In this document: positions 55,008-64,000 of the stretch, piece after piece
Numbering within the stretch: the stretch's first letter is position 1
Layout: every line of letters starts with the position of its first letter
Assembly (NCBI RefSeq): GCF_001613105.1
Contig: NZ_BDBS01000001.1
Location: 62,001 to 126,000 of the forward strand
Length of the DNA: 64,000 nucleotides
Source of the DNA: Nocardia pseudobrasiliensis NBRC 108224
Lineage (GTDB): Bacteria > Actinomycetota > Actinomycetes > Mycobacteriales > Mycobacteriaceae
Direction of reading: 5' to 3'
Position numbers and translations under genes: made by a program
The notes under the pieces: generated by a model
Seen by the model: the letters and a program-made list of their open reading frames with translations, nothing else
Told to the model about the DNA's origin: nothing
The model's database searches: none

Positions 55008-55634
55008 CTAGGGGCGGAACCGCTCCCAGTGCACGGCCTCGGTCAGCGGCCGCCGGGCTCGCCAGCCGAAGCGCTCCAGATCCGGAACCTCCTGGAATTC
55101 GTGCACCGGGCCGACGCACAGCCAGGCGACCGGGCGAATGCCGGGCGGCAGGCCGGTGAGTTCGGTGAGAAACGGTTCGTCGTAGAAGCTGACCCAGCCC
55201 ACACCGATGTTCTCGGCCGTGGCTGCGAGCCAGAGGTTCTGGATCGCGAGAATGGTGGAGTAGAGCCCGGTTTCGGGCACGGTCGCCCGGCCGAGCACCT
55301 GCGGGCCGCCGCGTCCGTCGTCATGGGTGACCACGATGCCGGTTCCGCTCTCGATGATCCCCTCGATCTTGATCGGTTCGAAGGTCCGCGCCCGCTCCGG
55401 CGGCAGCGATTCCCGGAACGCCACCCGCTTATCCGCCACATGCCCCGCGAACTTCTCCAGCGTCCCCCGATCCCGCACGACCACGAAATCCCACGGCTGC
55501 GAATTCCCCACGCTCGGAGCCCGATGCGCCGCATCCAAGATCCGTAGCAGCGTCGCATCCGCCACGATCTCGCCCGTGAACTCCGCGCGCACATCCCGCC
55601 GTCGCCGGATCACGTCGTATATGTCGGCCCGCAT
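55008..55634 (-). CDS. bluB: 5,6-dimethylbenzimidazole synthase BluB-like
   Basis: A 208-residue flavoprotein of the BluB family, which breaks down reduced FMN to the lower ligand of vitamin B12. The start YDVIRRRRDVRAEFTGE is the hallmark; SVGNSQPWDFVVVRD and GWVSFYDEPFLTELTGLP follow. No other cobalamin gene is near. ATG at 55634 gives the expected length; an ATG 14 codons upstream is less likely. The 5' third differs in codon choice from the rest (G-ending codons). Confidence 0.87.
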   Translation of the reverse strand: MRADIYDVIRRRRDVRAEFTGEIVADATLLRILDAAHRAPSVGNSQPWDFVVVRDRGTLEKFAGHVADKRVAFRESLPPERARTFEPIKIEGIIESGTGIVVTHDDGRGGPQVLGRATVPETGLYSTILAIQNLWLAATAENIGVGWVSFYDEPFLTELTGLPPGIRPVAWLCVGPVHEFQEVPDLERFGWRARRPLTEAVHWERFRP

Positions 55635-55670
55635 CCCAGCAGTCAACCAAAGCCCGCACCACCCGACGAA

Positions 55671-55833
55671 CCGCACCCCTTCCAGCGTTCCGCACCCATT
55701 TCAGGCAGCCACAACGGGTGCGAAGCGCCGGAAAGGGTGCGGCGAGGGGTACCGAACGTTGTCGCACCCTTTCTCGCGCTTCGCACTCGCTGTGGGTAGC
55801 CGCAGCGGGTGCGAAGCGCGGAAAGGGGTGCGG
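55671..55833. repeat. four alternating copies of a 27-base palindromic-type repeat
   Basis: The unit resembles GGGTGCGAAGCGC followed by GGAAAGGGGTGCGG. It occurs inverted at 55671-55697, direct at 55716-55742, inverted at 55763-55787 and direct at 55807-55833, with small differences. Adjacent copies can pair into long hairpins. The array fills the gap between the bluB start and the desaturase stop. It resembles REP-type intergenic elements; no transposase is seen. It could end the desaturase transcript. Confidence 0.75.
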
Positions 55834-55835
55834 GG

Positions 55836-57089
55836 TCAGCCGACGGTGACGGGCTCGCGGCGCGCGGCGATGCGGCGGCGGCCCTCCTTCAGGGCCGTGC
55901 GCAGGCCGCGACGGCGTCCGGTCGAGGCGTCGATCGTGGACGCGCCGCCGAAGACCTTCTCGGAGCGGGTCTCCGGGGCGTCGTGGGTGCTGCGGCGCAG
56001 GTACTTGTTGGGCAGCGACAGCTTCATGATGGTGCGCCAGGACTTGGCGTACTGCACCGGAAGCGAACCCGTGGTGTAGGGCAGGTCGTACTTGTCGCAC
56101 AGCGCGCGCACCCGCACCGCGATGGCGCGGTAGCGGTTGCTCGGCAGATCGGGGAACAGGTGGTGCTCGATCTGATGCGACAGGTTGCCGGTCATGAAAT
56201 GCATGAGCGTGCCGCCGGAGATATTGGCGCTGCCCAGCATCTGGCGCAGATACCACTCGGCCTGGGTCTCGTTGTCCACATCGAATTTGGTGAACTTCTC
56301 CGCGCCGTCGGGGAAGTGGCCGCAGAAGATCACGGCATTGGTCCACACATTGCGAATGACGTTGGCGGCGAGGTTGGCCGTCAGCGTCGACAGGAAGAAC
56401 GGGCCCGTCAGCAGCGGGAACAGCAGATAGTCCTTACCAGCCTGCTTACCGATCTTCTTCAGCACCAGGCGACGGTCGGCCTCGAACTGCTTGCGCTCGG
56501 GGCTACCCGGCGCCCACTTCTTCTTGGCGAGCTTGCCCAGCTCCAGATGCTGAACGGCCACACCGTATTCGAAGAACATCTGCAGCAGCAGGTTGTAGAC
56601 CGGCTGGCCGAGGTAGAACGGCGACCACCGCTGATCGCGGGTGACGCGCAGCAGGCCGTAGCCGATGTCGTCGTCCATACCCAGCACATTGGTGTACTTG
56701 TGGTGCAGGTAGTTGTGGGTGATCTTCCAGTGCTCGGAAGGGCCCACATTGTCCCATTCCCACGTCGCGGAGTGGATCTCCGGATCGTTCATCCAGTCCC
56801 ACTGCCCGTGCATGACGTTGTGGCCGATCTCCATGTTCTCGATGATCTTGGCCGCGGACAGCAGGGCCACGCCCGCGAACCACGCGGGCGGGAAGAAACT
56901 GGCGAACAGCACTCCGCGCCCGCCGATTTCGAGGACGCGCTGTAACCGGATCACATTGCGGATGTAGCGCGCATCGCGCTCGCCGCGGGAGGCCTCGATC
57001 TCGCGCCGGATCGAATCCAGCTCGGCACCGATCGCTTCCACATCCTCGGGAGTGAGGTGGGCGTATTCCTTGACATCCGAGATTGCCAT
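55836..57089 (-). CDS. membrane fatty-acid desaturase (DesA3-like), copy 1
   Basis: A 417-residue membrane desaturase adding a double bond to acyl chains with electrons from a ferredoxin-type reductase. Histidine boxes are EIGHNVMHGQWDW, THNYLHHKYTN and HQIEHHLFPDLPSNRY. Four membrane helices fit. It is about half identical by eye to the next gene upstream, so a tandem duplication is likely. The C-terminus is arginine-rich (RRRGLRTALKEGRRR). An operator-like motif lies just before the ATG. Confidence 0.92.
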   Translation of the reverse strand: MAISDVKEYAHLTPEDVEAIGAELDSIRREIEASRGERDARYIRNVIRLQRVLEIGGRGVLFASFFPPAWFAGVALLSAAKIIENMEIGHNVMHGQWDWMNDPEIHSATWEWDNVGPSEHWKITHNYLHHKYTNVLGMDDDIGYGLLRVTRDQRWSPFYLGQPVYNLLLQMFFEYGVAVQHLELGKLAKKKWAPGSPERKQFEADRRLVLKKIGKQAGKDYLLFPLLTGPFFLSTLTANLAANVIRNVWTNAVIFCGHFPDGAEKFTKFDVDNETQAEWYLRQMLGSANISGGTLMHFMTGNLSHQIEHHLFPDLPSNRYRAIAVRVRALCDKYDLPYTTGSLPVQYAKSWRTIMKLSLPNKYLRRSTHDAPETRSEKVFGGASTIDASTGRRRGLRTALKEGRRRIAARREPVTVG

Positions 57090-57100
57090 GGGGGTTACAC

Positions 57101-57127
57101 TACCGTAGGTTACGGTTCCGTAGGTTA
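57101..57127. promoter_or_regulatory. operator motif before desaturase copy 1
   Basis: GGTTACGGTTCCGTAGGTTA (57108-57127) agrees at 17 of 20 bases with a site before the ferredoxin reductase gene (59907-59926). Its core TACG-N4-CGTA is palindromic. CCGTAGGTTA occurs twice here, at 57103-57112 and 57118-57127. It starts 19 bases upstream of the ATG, a position suited to repression. A fatty-acid-responsive TetR regulator such as mycobacterial MadR is one possible binder, but none is in the window. Confidence 0.65.
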
Positions 57128-57175
57128 ACTCTGGATTGATTCACAGTTGTGATCTGCGCCGCATTGTGAATGTTA

Positions 57176-58546
57176 TCAAGGCCGCGCGTGACGCCGCCGA
57201 ACGCGCCAGAGGGCCCGCTCGCGCAGGGCCCTTCGGCGCAGCGATTGCTGCTCCTCGCGGGCCTTGTCCTGCAGGGCCTGTTTGGCCTCGCGCAGCGCTT
57301 CCTTCTCCTGGCGTGCCTTCTCCTTCAGGGCGACCTTCGCCTCGGCCATGGCCGAGCGCAGGCCGCGGCGGCGACCGCTCTGCGGATCGAGTCCGGGCCA
57401 ATGGCTTTCGGCCCACTGCGCGAACATCCGTTCCGAAGAGGTCTCCGGTGCGTTGTCGGCGGTGCGCCACAGGAACCGATCCGGCAGTGCCAGTTTGTGA
57501 ATCGTACGGAATGCCAGCAGATATTGCTTGCCGAGCGAACCGGTCGTATACGGCAAATCGTATTTATCGCACAGTTGGCGCACCTGGGCGGCGATCTCGG
57601 GATACCGACTGCTCGGAATGTCCGGGAACAGATGATGTTCGATCTGGTAGCAGAGGTTGCCGCTCATGAACGCCATCGTCGGGCCGGCCTGGAAATTGGC
57701 GCTGCCCAACATCTGTCGCAGATACCACTCCGCCCGCGTCTCGTCGGCGAAGTGCTCCTCGGTGAATTTCTGGGCGCCGTCGGGGAAGTGACCGCAGAAG
57801 ATCACCGCGTAGGCCCACAGATTGCGGATCAGGTTCGCGGTGGCGTTCGCCTTCAGCGTCTGCTTCCACGCCGGACCGGTGAGCAGCGGATAGATGACGA
57901 AGTCCTTGGCCACCTGCCGACCGGCCTTGCGCGCGAACGCCTTGTTCGGCTCGGACAGCAGCTTCCACGGCGATACGCCGGTCTGCTCCTTCTCCGCCGA
58001 CAGATCGTGCAGCGCGATACCCCACTCGAAGGTCGCGGCGAGGATGAGATTGGCCAGCGGCTGCACCAGATGCATTGGCCGCCACTGCTCGTCGCGGGTC
58101 ATCCGCAGGATGCCGAAGCCCAGGTCCTCATCCTTGCCGAGCACATTGGTGTAGGTGTGATGCGAGTAGTTGTGCGCCCGCTTCCACTGGCCGGACGTTC
58201 CGGTCATATCCCACTCCCACGTGGTGGAGTGGATTTCCGGGTCGTTCATCCAGTCCCACTGCCCGTGGCTGATGTTGTGCCCGAGCTCCATGTTCTCGAT
58301 GATCTTCGCGACCGACAGCATGGCGGTGCCGAGCAGCCAGGCCGAGCGTTTCCGGCTCGCGAACAATGTGGCCCGTCCGGCCGCCTCGAGCATCCGCTGG
58401 GCGCGAATCGTCCGACGAATATATTTCGCGTCGCGCTCGCCCAGCGACTGCTCCACATTTCTGCGGATGGTGTCGAGTTCCGCGCCGAGCGTCTCGATAT
58501 CGGCCGGGGTGAGGTGTGCGTACGCGTTGATATCGGTGATTGCCAC
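57176..58546 (-). CDS. membrane fatty-acid desaturase (DesA3-like), copy 2 with charged tail
   Basis: A 456-residue paralogue of the preceding desaturase, with the same boxes ELGHNISHGQWDW, AHNYSHHTYTN and YQIEHHLFPDIPSSRY. It differs by a C-terminal helix of about 60 residues, strongly charged (EAKVALKEKARQEKEALREA), which may form a coiled coil. The GTG at 58546 starts VAITDINAYAHLTP, parallel to copy 1; AAGG lies further upstream than ideal. It follows the ferredoxin reductase gene by about 155 bases. Confidence 0.9.
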   Translation of the reverse strand: MAITDINAYAHLTPADIETLGAELDTIRRNVEQSLGERDAKYIRRTIRAQRMLEAAGRATLFASRKRSAWLLGTAMLSVAKIIENMELGHNISHGQWDWMNDPEIHSTTWEWDMTGTSGQWKRAHNYSHHTYTNVLGKDEDLGFGILRMTRDEQWRPMHLVQPLANLILAATFEWGIALHDLSAEKEQTGVSPWKLLSEPNKAFARKAGRQVAKDFVIYPLLTGPAWKQTLKANATANLIRNLWAYAVIFCGHFPDGAQKFTEEHFADETRAEWYLRQMLGSANFQAGPTMAFMSGNLCYQIEHHLFPDIPSSRYPEIAAQVRQLCDKYDLPYTTGSLGKQYLLAFRTIHKLALPDRFLWRTADNAPETSSERMFAQWAESHWPGLDPQSGRRRGLRSAMAEAKVALKEKARQEKEALREAKQALQDKAREEQQSLRRRALRERALWRVRRRHARP

Positions 58547-58702
58547 TGTGTTGGATTGCCTTCGCTTCGCTTCGGCGTGTTCGCGGCCCGCGAACGGCGC
58601 TCGTAAGACTCGCACCCGAGGTGGTCCCGCCGGGTGTGCCGGTGTCTGCCTAGAGGGTAGCCGTTCTCAGTGAACAGGTGTCACGGCCGAGGGCGCGGCT
58701 GA

Positions 58703-59851
58703 TCACACGTCGAGGGTGCAGTCGCCCGCGGCCGCCGAGATACAGGTCTGGATTTTCTCACCGGCCTGGCGTTCCATGCCGTTGCGCAGATCCCTGGCGT
58801 GTCCGTCGGTGAGCGTTACGACACAGGTCTGGCAGATGCCCATTCGGCAGCCGAACGGCATCTGCACACCCGCGCCCTCACCGGCCTGCAGCAGGCTGGT
58901 GGCCCCGTCGATTGCGACGCTGCGGCCGGTGCGGCCGAAGGTGACCGTACCGCCCTGGCCGACCGCCGAGCGGTCCACCTCGAAGCGCTCGACATGCAGG
59001 CGATCGCTCAGATCGGCCGCGGCCCAGTGCTTCTCGATATCGTCGAGCAGGCCGAGCGGACCGCACGCCCAGGTGTCGCGTTCGCGCCAGTCCGGGTACA
59101 GCTCGTCCAGCCGCGCGAGATCGAATTTGCCGTGCTCACCGGTCAGGTGCAGATGTGAGGTGAAACTCGGATGCCGATCGTGCATTTCGCGCAGCTCCGC
59201 GCCGAACATGACGTCCTCGGCCGTGCGCGCGGAGTGGATGTGCACCACATCGGGCACCGTGTCGCGGCGGTCCAGCGTGCGCAGCATGGCCATCACCGGG
59301 GTGATACCGCTGCCCGCGGTGACGAACAGGATCTTCGCCGGGGGCGGCTCCGGCAGCACGAATCCGCCCTGCGGCGCGGCCAATCGGACGACCGTGCCCT
59401 CGGGCACGCCGTTGACCAGGTGGCTGGACAGGAAGCCCTCGGGCATCGCCTTGACGGCGATCGAGATCAGCCGCTTCGACCGGCTCTCGGCATCGGTCCA
59501 GTCGGGTGGACACGTCAGTGAATACGACCGCCAGTGCCAGCGCCCGTCGACCAGGACACCGATGCCGATGTACTGACCCGGGGTGAACTTGAAGTCGAAA
59601 CCCCAGCCGGGCTTGATCACCAGGGTGACCGAATCCGCCGTCTCCTTGCGCACATCCACGATCCGGCCGCGCAGCTCGCGCGCGGACCACAGCGGATTGA
59701 CCAGGTGCAGATAGTCGTCGGGCAGCAGGGGGGTGGTGATCCGCGCCGCGGCCCCGCGCAAGGCGTTGAGGCGGGTCCGACCGGCCATCTTGGCTTCGGC
59801 CACCGGAGCCTCCAGCCATTCCCGAATACTCTGTACCGATTTCGAGACCAT
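58703..59851 (-). CDS. ferredoxin reductase with 2Fe-2S domain, desaturase electron donor (Rv3230c-like)
   Basis: A 382-residue fusion of an FAD/NAD(P)H reductase and a plant-type ferredoxin. FAD binding is seen in [14 protein letters not shown], the nucleotide site in [17 protein letters not shown], and the cluster cysteines in [12 protein letters not shown] and GEKIQTCIS. In M. tuberculosis Rv3230c passes electrons to DesA3 (Rv3229c); here the gene leads two desaturase genes. Its upstream region bears the same 20-base operator motif. Confidence 0.93.
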   Translation of the reverse strand: MVSKSVQSIREWLEAPVAEAKMAGRTRLNALRGAAARITTPLLPDDYLHLVNPLWSARELRGRIVDVRKETADSVTLVIKPGWGFDFKFTPGQYIGIGVLVDGRWHWRSYSLTCPPDWTDAESRSKRLISIAVKAMPEGFLSSHLVNGVPEGTVVRLAAPQGGFVLPEPPPAKILFVTAGSGITPVMAMLRTLDRRDTVPDVVHIHSARTAEDVMFGAELREMHDRHPSFTSHLHLTGEHGKFDLARLDELYPDWRERDTWACGPLGLLDDIEKHWAAADLSDRLHVERFEVDRSAVGQGGTVTFGRTGRSVAIDGATSLLQAGEGAGVQMPFGCRMGICQTCVVTLTDGHARDLRNGMERQAGEKIQTCISAAAGDCTLDV

Positions 59852-59906
59852 TCGTGCAGACGCCCATTTCCTGTGATCACGCGCCGATCGGCGCTCCTGT
59901 CAGCAA

Positions 59907-59926
59907 GGTTACGGCATCGTAGGTTA
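59907..59926. promoter_or_regulatory. operator motif before the ferredoxin reductase gene
   Basis: GGTTACGGCATCGTAGGTTA matches the site before desaturase copy 1 at 17 of 20 bases, with the palindromic core TACG-GCAT-CGTA. It lies 56 bases before the reductase ATG. Confidence 0.65.
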
Positions 59927-59948
59927 GGTCAGGATGGGAGCCGTGTCA

Positions 59949-60515
59949 CTACAGGAGGTCCAAGAGGAAGGGCAGTTCCTGTGCGGCGTACCAAGCCAAT
60001 TGGTGATCCTCGGCATCGCCCAGCACGAACTCGGCATCCGGATCACCGAGGTCGGCGGCGTCGATGACGTCGACGGCCTTGGCCACGGCCGGTTCGGCCT
60101 CGGCCAGGTCCACATGGACCGAGGCGATCTGGTTGTAGGTGATCGCGGCCGAGAGCCGGACCACCGCGTCGTCGAGATCGGGCCGCAGGGCGGCCTCGGC
60201 GACGTCCGCGGCGATCACCGCGCGCCGATAGACCGGGGCGTGGTAGCCGTCGTCGTCCTCGTCGCCGCCCGCCGAGCTGACGGCCGCCTCGCGCTCGTCG
60301 GCCAGCAGCCGCAGCGACGCGCGCGCGGCCTCACCCATCGCGACCTCGGCCAATTCGTCGTCGTCGCCGGAGGCGTAGGCCTCCCGCAGCGCCGGGGTGA
60401 CCGCGAACGCCGTGTCGTTGACGGCGCGCAGTTCGCGATCGTTCACCAACTCCCGCAGCATGGCAACGGTCGCCGGGACGTAGACCCGTAGCTTGCCTTC
60501 ACTGGACGCAGGCAC
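59949..60515 (-). CDS. DUF6912 family protein (Rv3231c-like)
   Basis: A 188-residue acidic, helical protein starting VPASSEGKLRVYVPATVAML, as do actinobacterial members of this family. Function unknown. The GTG start lies inside the end of the WS/DGAT gene (17-base overlap), so the two are co-transcribed. The acidic linker GDEDDDGYHAP is notable. It ends about 100 bases before the reductase gene on the same strand. Confidence 0.8.
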   Translation of the reverse strand: MPASSEGKLRVYVPATVAMLRELVNDRELRAVNDTAFAVTPALREAYASGDDDELAEVAMGEAARASLRLLADEREAAVSSAGGDEDDDGYHAPVYRRAVIAADVAEAALRPDLDDAVVRLSAAITYNQIASVHVDLAEAEPAVAKAVDVIDAADLGDPDAEFVLGDAEDHQLAWYAAQELPFLLDLL

Positions 60516-61899
60516 CGAGCATCTCCTCCATCGACTCGCGCACCGCCGCGGACAGCACACCGATGTCGGCCATCGCATCGCGATCGGCATTGAGACCGTA
60601 GAACACGTTTCCGTCGTAGGACGTGATTCCGATACTCGAGGCCTGGTTGCGCAGCAGCGGCGACACCGGATACATCTCCAGCATCCGCGCGCCCCCGATG
60701 TACATCGGCTGCTGCGGACCCGGCGCATTGGTGATCACCAGATTGAACGTGTGCTCTGCGAAAGTACTCGCAGCCCGCACACTCATCGCATGCAGGCTCG
60801 CCGGAGCGAAGCCGGCCATGTGAACCAGGGTGCGGGCGCGCACGCTGCGCCGGTGTCGGGAGTGGGCGTCGGTGGCGTGCCGGATATGCGACAGCCGCAT
60901 CACCGGATTCGGCTCGCCCACCGGCAGATCGATCAGAAACGAGGACACCTCGCTGGCCGGTTTGAGCTGATCGCCGTGCGGCCCCTCGACATAGACCGAC
61001 ATGGGCACGACCGCGCGCAGCACCGCCGACTGGGTGAGGATCTCCCCGCGCGACTGCAGGAAGGCGCGTAGCGCGCCCGTCAGCACGCCGAGGATCACAT
61101 CGTTGATCGAACAGTCGAAGCGCCGGCGGATCTTGCGATAGTCCTCGAGATCGGTGCGGACCACGTCGAAGCGGCGATTGCGCGAGGTGCGCGCGTTGAA
61201 CGGACTGTCGGGCGCGCCGCTGGCGGCCGTGCGCACCAGCGAGACCACCCGTTCCACGGCCCGGCCGGTGACCCCGACGATCGAATTCGCCCCGGCCTCG
61301 CGCATCGCCTCGAGGGCCTCGCGCGGCTGACCCGCCAATTCCACCGCGGCCATGGCCAGTAGCTCCACCTCGGTCGGTTCCCGGCGCGCGGACCAGGCGT
61401 CGGCGGCCAGCTCGCGCGGCGACGGGCTGGTGTCGAGGATGACATGGCCGATCTCGAGGGCGGTGCTGCCGTCGACCAGGGCGCTGTGGGTCTTGGTGAA
61501 GATCGCCCGGCGGCCGTCGGACAGCCCCTCGATCAGATACATCTCCCACAGGGGCCGGGTGTGGTCGAGCGGGCGCGAGGCGAGCCGGGCGACCAGATCG
61601 TAGAGCTGTTCGTCGGAACCCGGACCGGGCAGCGCCGAGCGCCGCACGTGATAGGTGATGTCGAAGCGACTGTCCTCCACCCACACCGGCCGCCCCACGG
61701 CGAACGGGATCTCGCGCACCTTGCGTCGATAGCGCGGCACCAGCGGCAGCCGCCCCTCGACGAGTTGGACCAGGCGGTCGTAACCCAATCCGCCCTCGTC
61801 GGCCGCGCGCACGATCGCGAGTGAACCGATATGCATCGGATTACTGCTCGATTCGAGCCGGTAGAACGACGCATCCTGCGGCGTCAGTCTCGTGATCAC
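60499..61899 (-). CDS. wax ester synthase/diacylglycerol acyltransferase family protein with altered HHxxxD
   Basis: A 466-residue WS/DGAT-family protein, related to mycobacterial Tgs enzymes that store triacylglycerol. The start MITRLTPQDASFYRLESSSNPMHIG is typical, and the later PLWEMYLIEGL, NDVILGVLTGALRAFL and NAPGPQQPMYIGGARM match the family. The active-site motif HHxxxDG, however, reads H138-S139-ALVDG: the second, catalytic histidine is serine. It may be inactive or have another role. GTG start. In M. tuberculosis tgs3 (Rv3234c) occupies a similar place. Confidence 0.85.
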   Translation of the reverse strand: MITRLTPQDASFYRLESSSNPMHIGSLAIVRAADEGGLGYDRLVQLVEGRLPLVPRYRRKVREIPFAVGRPVWVEDSRFDITYHVRRSALPGPGSDEQLYDLVARLASRPLDHTRPLWEMYLIEGLSDGRRAIFTKTHSALVDGSTALEIGHVILDTSPSPRELAADAWSARREPTEVELLAMAAVELAGQPREALEAMREAGANSIVGVTGRAVERVVSLVRTAASGAPDSPFNARTSRNRRFDVVRTDLEDYRKIRRRFDCSINDVILGVLTGALRAFLQSRGEILTQSAVLRAVVPMSVYVEGPHGDQLKPASEVSSFLIDLPVGEPNPVMRLSHIRHATDAHSRHRRSVRARTLVHMAGFAPASLHAMSVRAASTFAEHTFNLVITNAPGPQQPMYIGGARMLEMYPVSPLLRNQASSIGITSYDGNVFYGLNADRDAMADIGVLSAAVRESMEEMLGACVQ

Positions 61900-62044
61900 G
61901 CTTGTCGGTGCTCCCTTCCGGTACCCGCTCCATTGTGAGGTCCCACAAACCGTCGCGCGGCGGCCGTGTGGCAGATCTCGCGGATTCCGTGCGATGCTGG
62001 TGCGATTCGTGTCCAGGGGGGCCGACGAAACAGGGGGAAATCGG

Positions 62045-62536
62045 ATGTTGTCGCGCGTGCCGAATGCCGAACCGCCGCTGAGCTCCGCCGGTCGGTCGGG
62101 CCGGGCGTCGCTGCCCTGCCGACCGCGACGTGCGGGTGCGGCCTACCGCCTGCGCGGCTCCCAGCGCCGCTCACCGCACGACGGGCGTTCCCCATCCTAC
62201 GCCGGGCGGGGTGAAATCGGTTCGGGGGCAACGCTATTCGCCGAGCGTTCGCTACGTCTGGTGCTCGAGGCGCTGGACGGTCGGCGCCCGACCGCGCAGC
62301 TGGTGCGACTGGCCGACCCCGCCGTGACGGCCACCATCGAAACCCTCGCCCGCACCGGCGTCGCCGATCGCCGCTTGGGCGCGGCGGTACTGGTGACGGT
62401 GCGGGCGGAACCGATCGCACCGGGTGTGGCCGAGGTGGTCGCGGGGTACGAACGCGGCGCTCGCCGGTTCGCGATCGCCGCCCGGGTGGCCCGCCGACGT
62501 GGCGAATGGCGCCTCGTGGCCCTTAGATTGCGATGA
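62045..62536 (+). CDS. Rv3235 family (DUF6459-like) protein
   Basis: A 163-residue protein with a basic, disordered N-terminal half and a conserved C-terminal domain (LRLVLEALDGRRPTAQLVRL, then ARRFAIAARVARRRGEWRLV). Related proteins lie near secA1 throughout mycolata; their role is unknown. The ATG at 62045 has AGGGGGA six bases upstream, while the frame is open further upstream. It is followed by secA1. Confidence 0.8.
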   Translation: MLSRVPNAEPPLSSAGRSGRASLPCRPRRAGAAYRLRGSQRRSPHDGRSPSYAGRGEIGSGATLFAERSLRLVLEALDGRRPTAQLVRLADPAVTATIETLARTGVADRRLGAAVLVTVRAEPIAPGVAEVVAGYERGARRFAIAARVARRRGEWRLVALRLR

Positions 62537-62702
62537 TCGCGGCGAATAACGCACCCATGGCTGCCGTGCGGTGCGCGCCCGCCGCCTAGGATGGATCCCG
62601 CATTACCATGGGCGATGCTGCCACAGTCAGCCCTGCTCGGGGTTCCAGCCCCGAGGGGGCGCCGAGACGAACAACACCGACCACAGAGGACTGACGAGAC
62701 CC

Positions 62703-64000
<1,298 letters not shown>

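Overview
The window is high-G+C actinobacterial DNA, most likely from a Nocardia or a close mycolic-acid-producing relative (Corynebacteriales). The main evidence is gene order. Much of the right three quarters follows, sometimes inverted, the block known in Mycobacterium tuberculosis as Rv3230c-Rv3267: cpsA-like LCP protein, rmlD, wbbL, manB/rmlA2, fbiAB, whiB2, Rv3259, Rv3258c, pmm, Rv3256c, manA, alkB, sahH, tmk, mtrAB, lpqB, a comF-like gene, hpf, secA1, an Rv3235-like gene, a WS/DGAT acyltransferase, and a desaturase with its reductase. Names were assigned from motifs and remembered gene order; no database search was run.

Layout. 0-2 kb: the end of an ABC-transporter permease and a tiny hydrophobic peptide gene. 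2.1-9.5 kb: a tightly overlapped leftward operon of a SWIM zinc-finger/HEAT-like protein, a MoxR-type AAA+ ATPase, a DUF5682 protein and a VWA protein, equivalent to the uncharacterised E. coli yehQ-L-M-P set. 9.9-12.8 kb: divergent from it, a Rad50-like ATPase with a CxxC hook and a small overlapping partner carrying an RxxxxH signature like HEPN ribonucleases. A second tiny peptide gene related to the first lies just beyond, so the two bracket the cluster. 13-17 kb: YchJ, a Rdx/SelW-like protein, a carboxylesterase and a cytochrome P450. 16.9-22.2 kb: cell-wall genes (LCP ligase, TIGR03089, rhamnose and mannose donor synthesis, rhamnosyltransferase).

22.2-29.2 kb is more variable. It has a decayed MMPL transporter, a Uma2 protein, a TetR/DUF4267 divergent pair with two clear operators, a secreted beta-helix protein with a third tiny peptide, a phytoene-desaturase-like oxidoreductase and a cation exporter. 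29.2-38 kb: mannose activation (manA, SIS protein, phosphomannomutase), DUF3499, a zincin-like protein, whiB2, coenzyme F420 genes fbiA-fbiB and a Nudix hydrolase. 38-41.8 kb: a C4-dicarboxylate carrier divergent from its presumed two-component system. 42-53 kb: alkB (without the usual rubredoxins), sahH, a secreted peptide, a glycerophosphodiesterase, tmk, mtrA-mtrB-lpqB, a comF-like gene and hpf. 53-64 kb: a thiolase, a GNAT protein, BluB, two tandem fatty-acid desaturases with their ferredoxin reductase under a shared operator motif, a DUF6912 protein, a WS/DGAT acyltransferase lacking one catalytic histidine, an Rv3235-family protein and the first third of secA1.

The genes mostly serve the cell envelope (arabinogalactan linker rhamnose, mannose donors, LCP ligation, MtrAB-LpqB signalling, SecA1 export) and lipid metabolism (desaturation, wax/triacylglycerol synthesis, alkane oxidation). 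The 2-13 kb region is the best candidate for an undescribed system. No rRNA, tRNA, CRISPR array or intact insertion sequence was seen.
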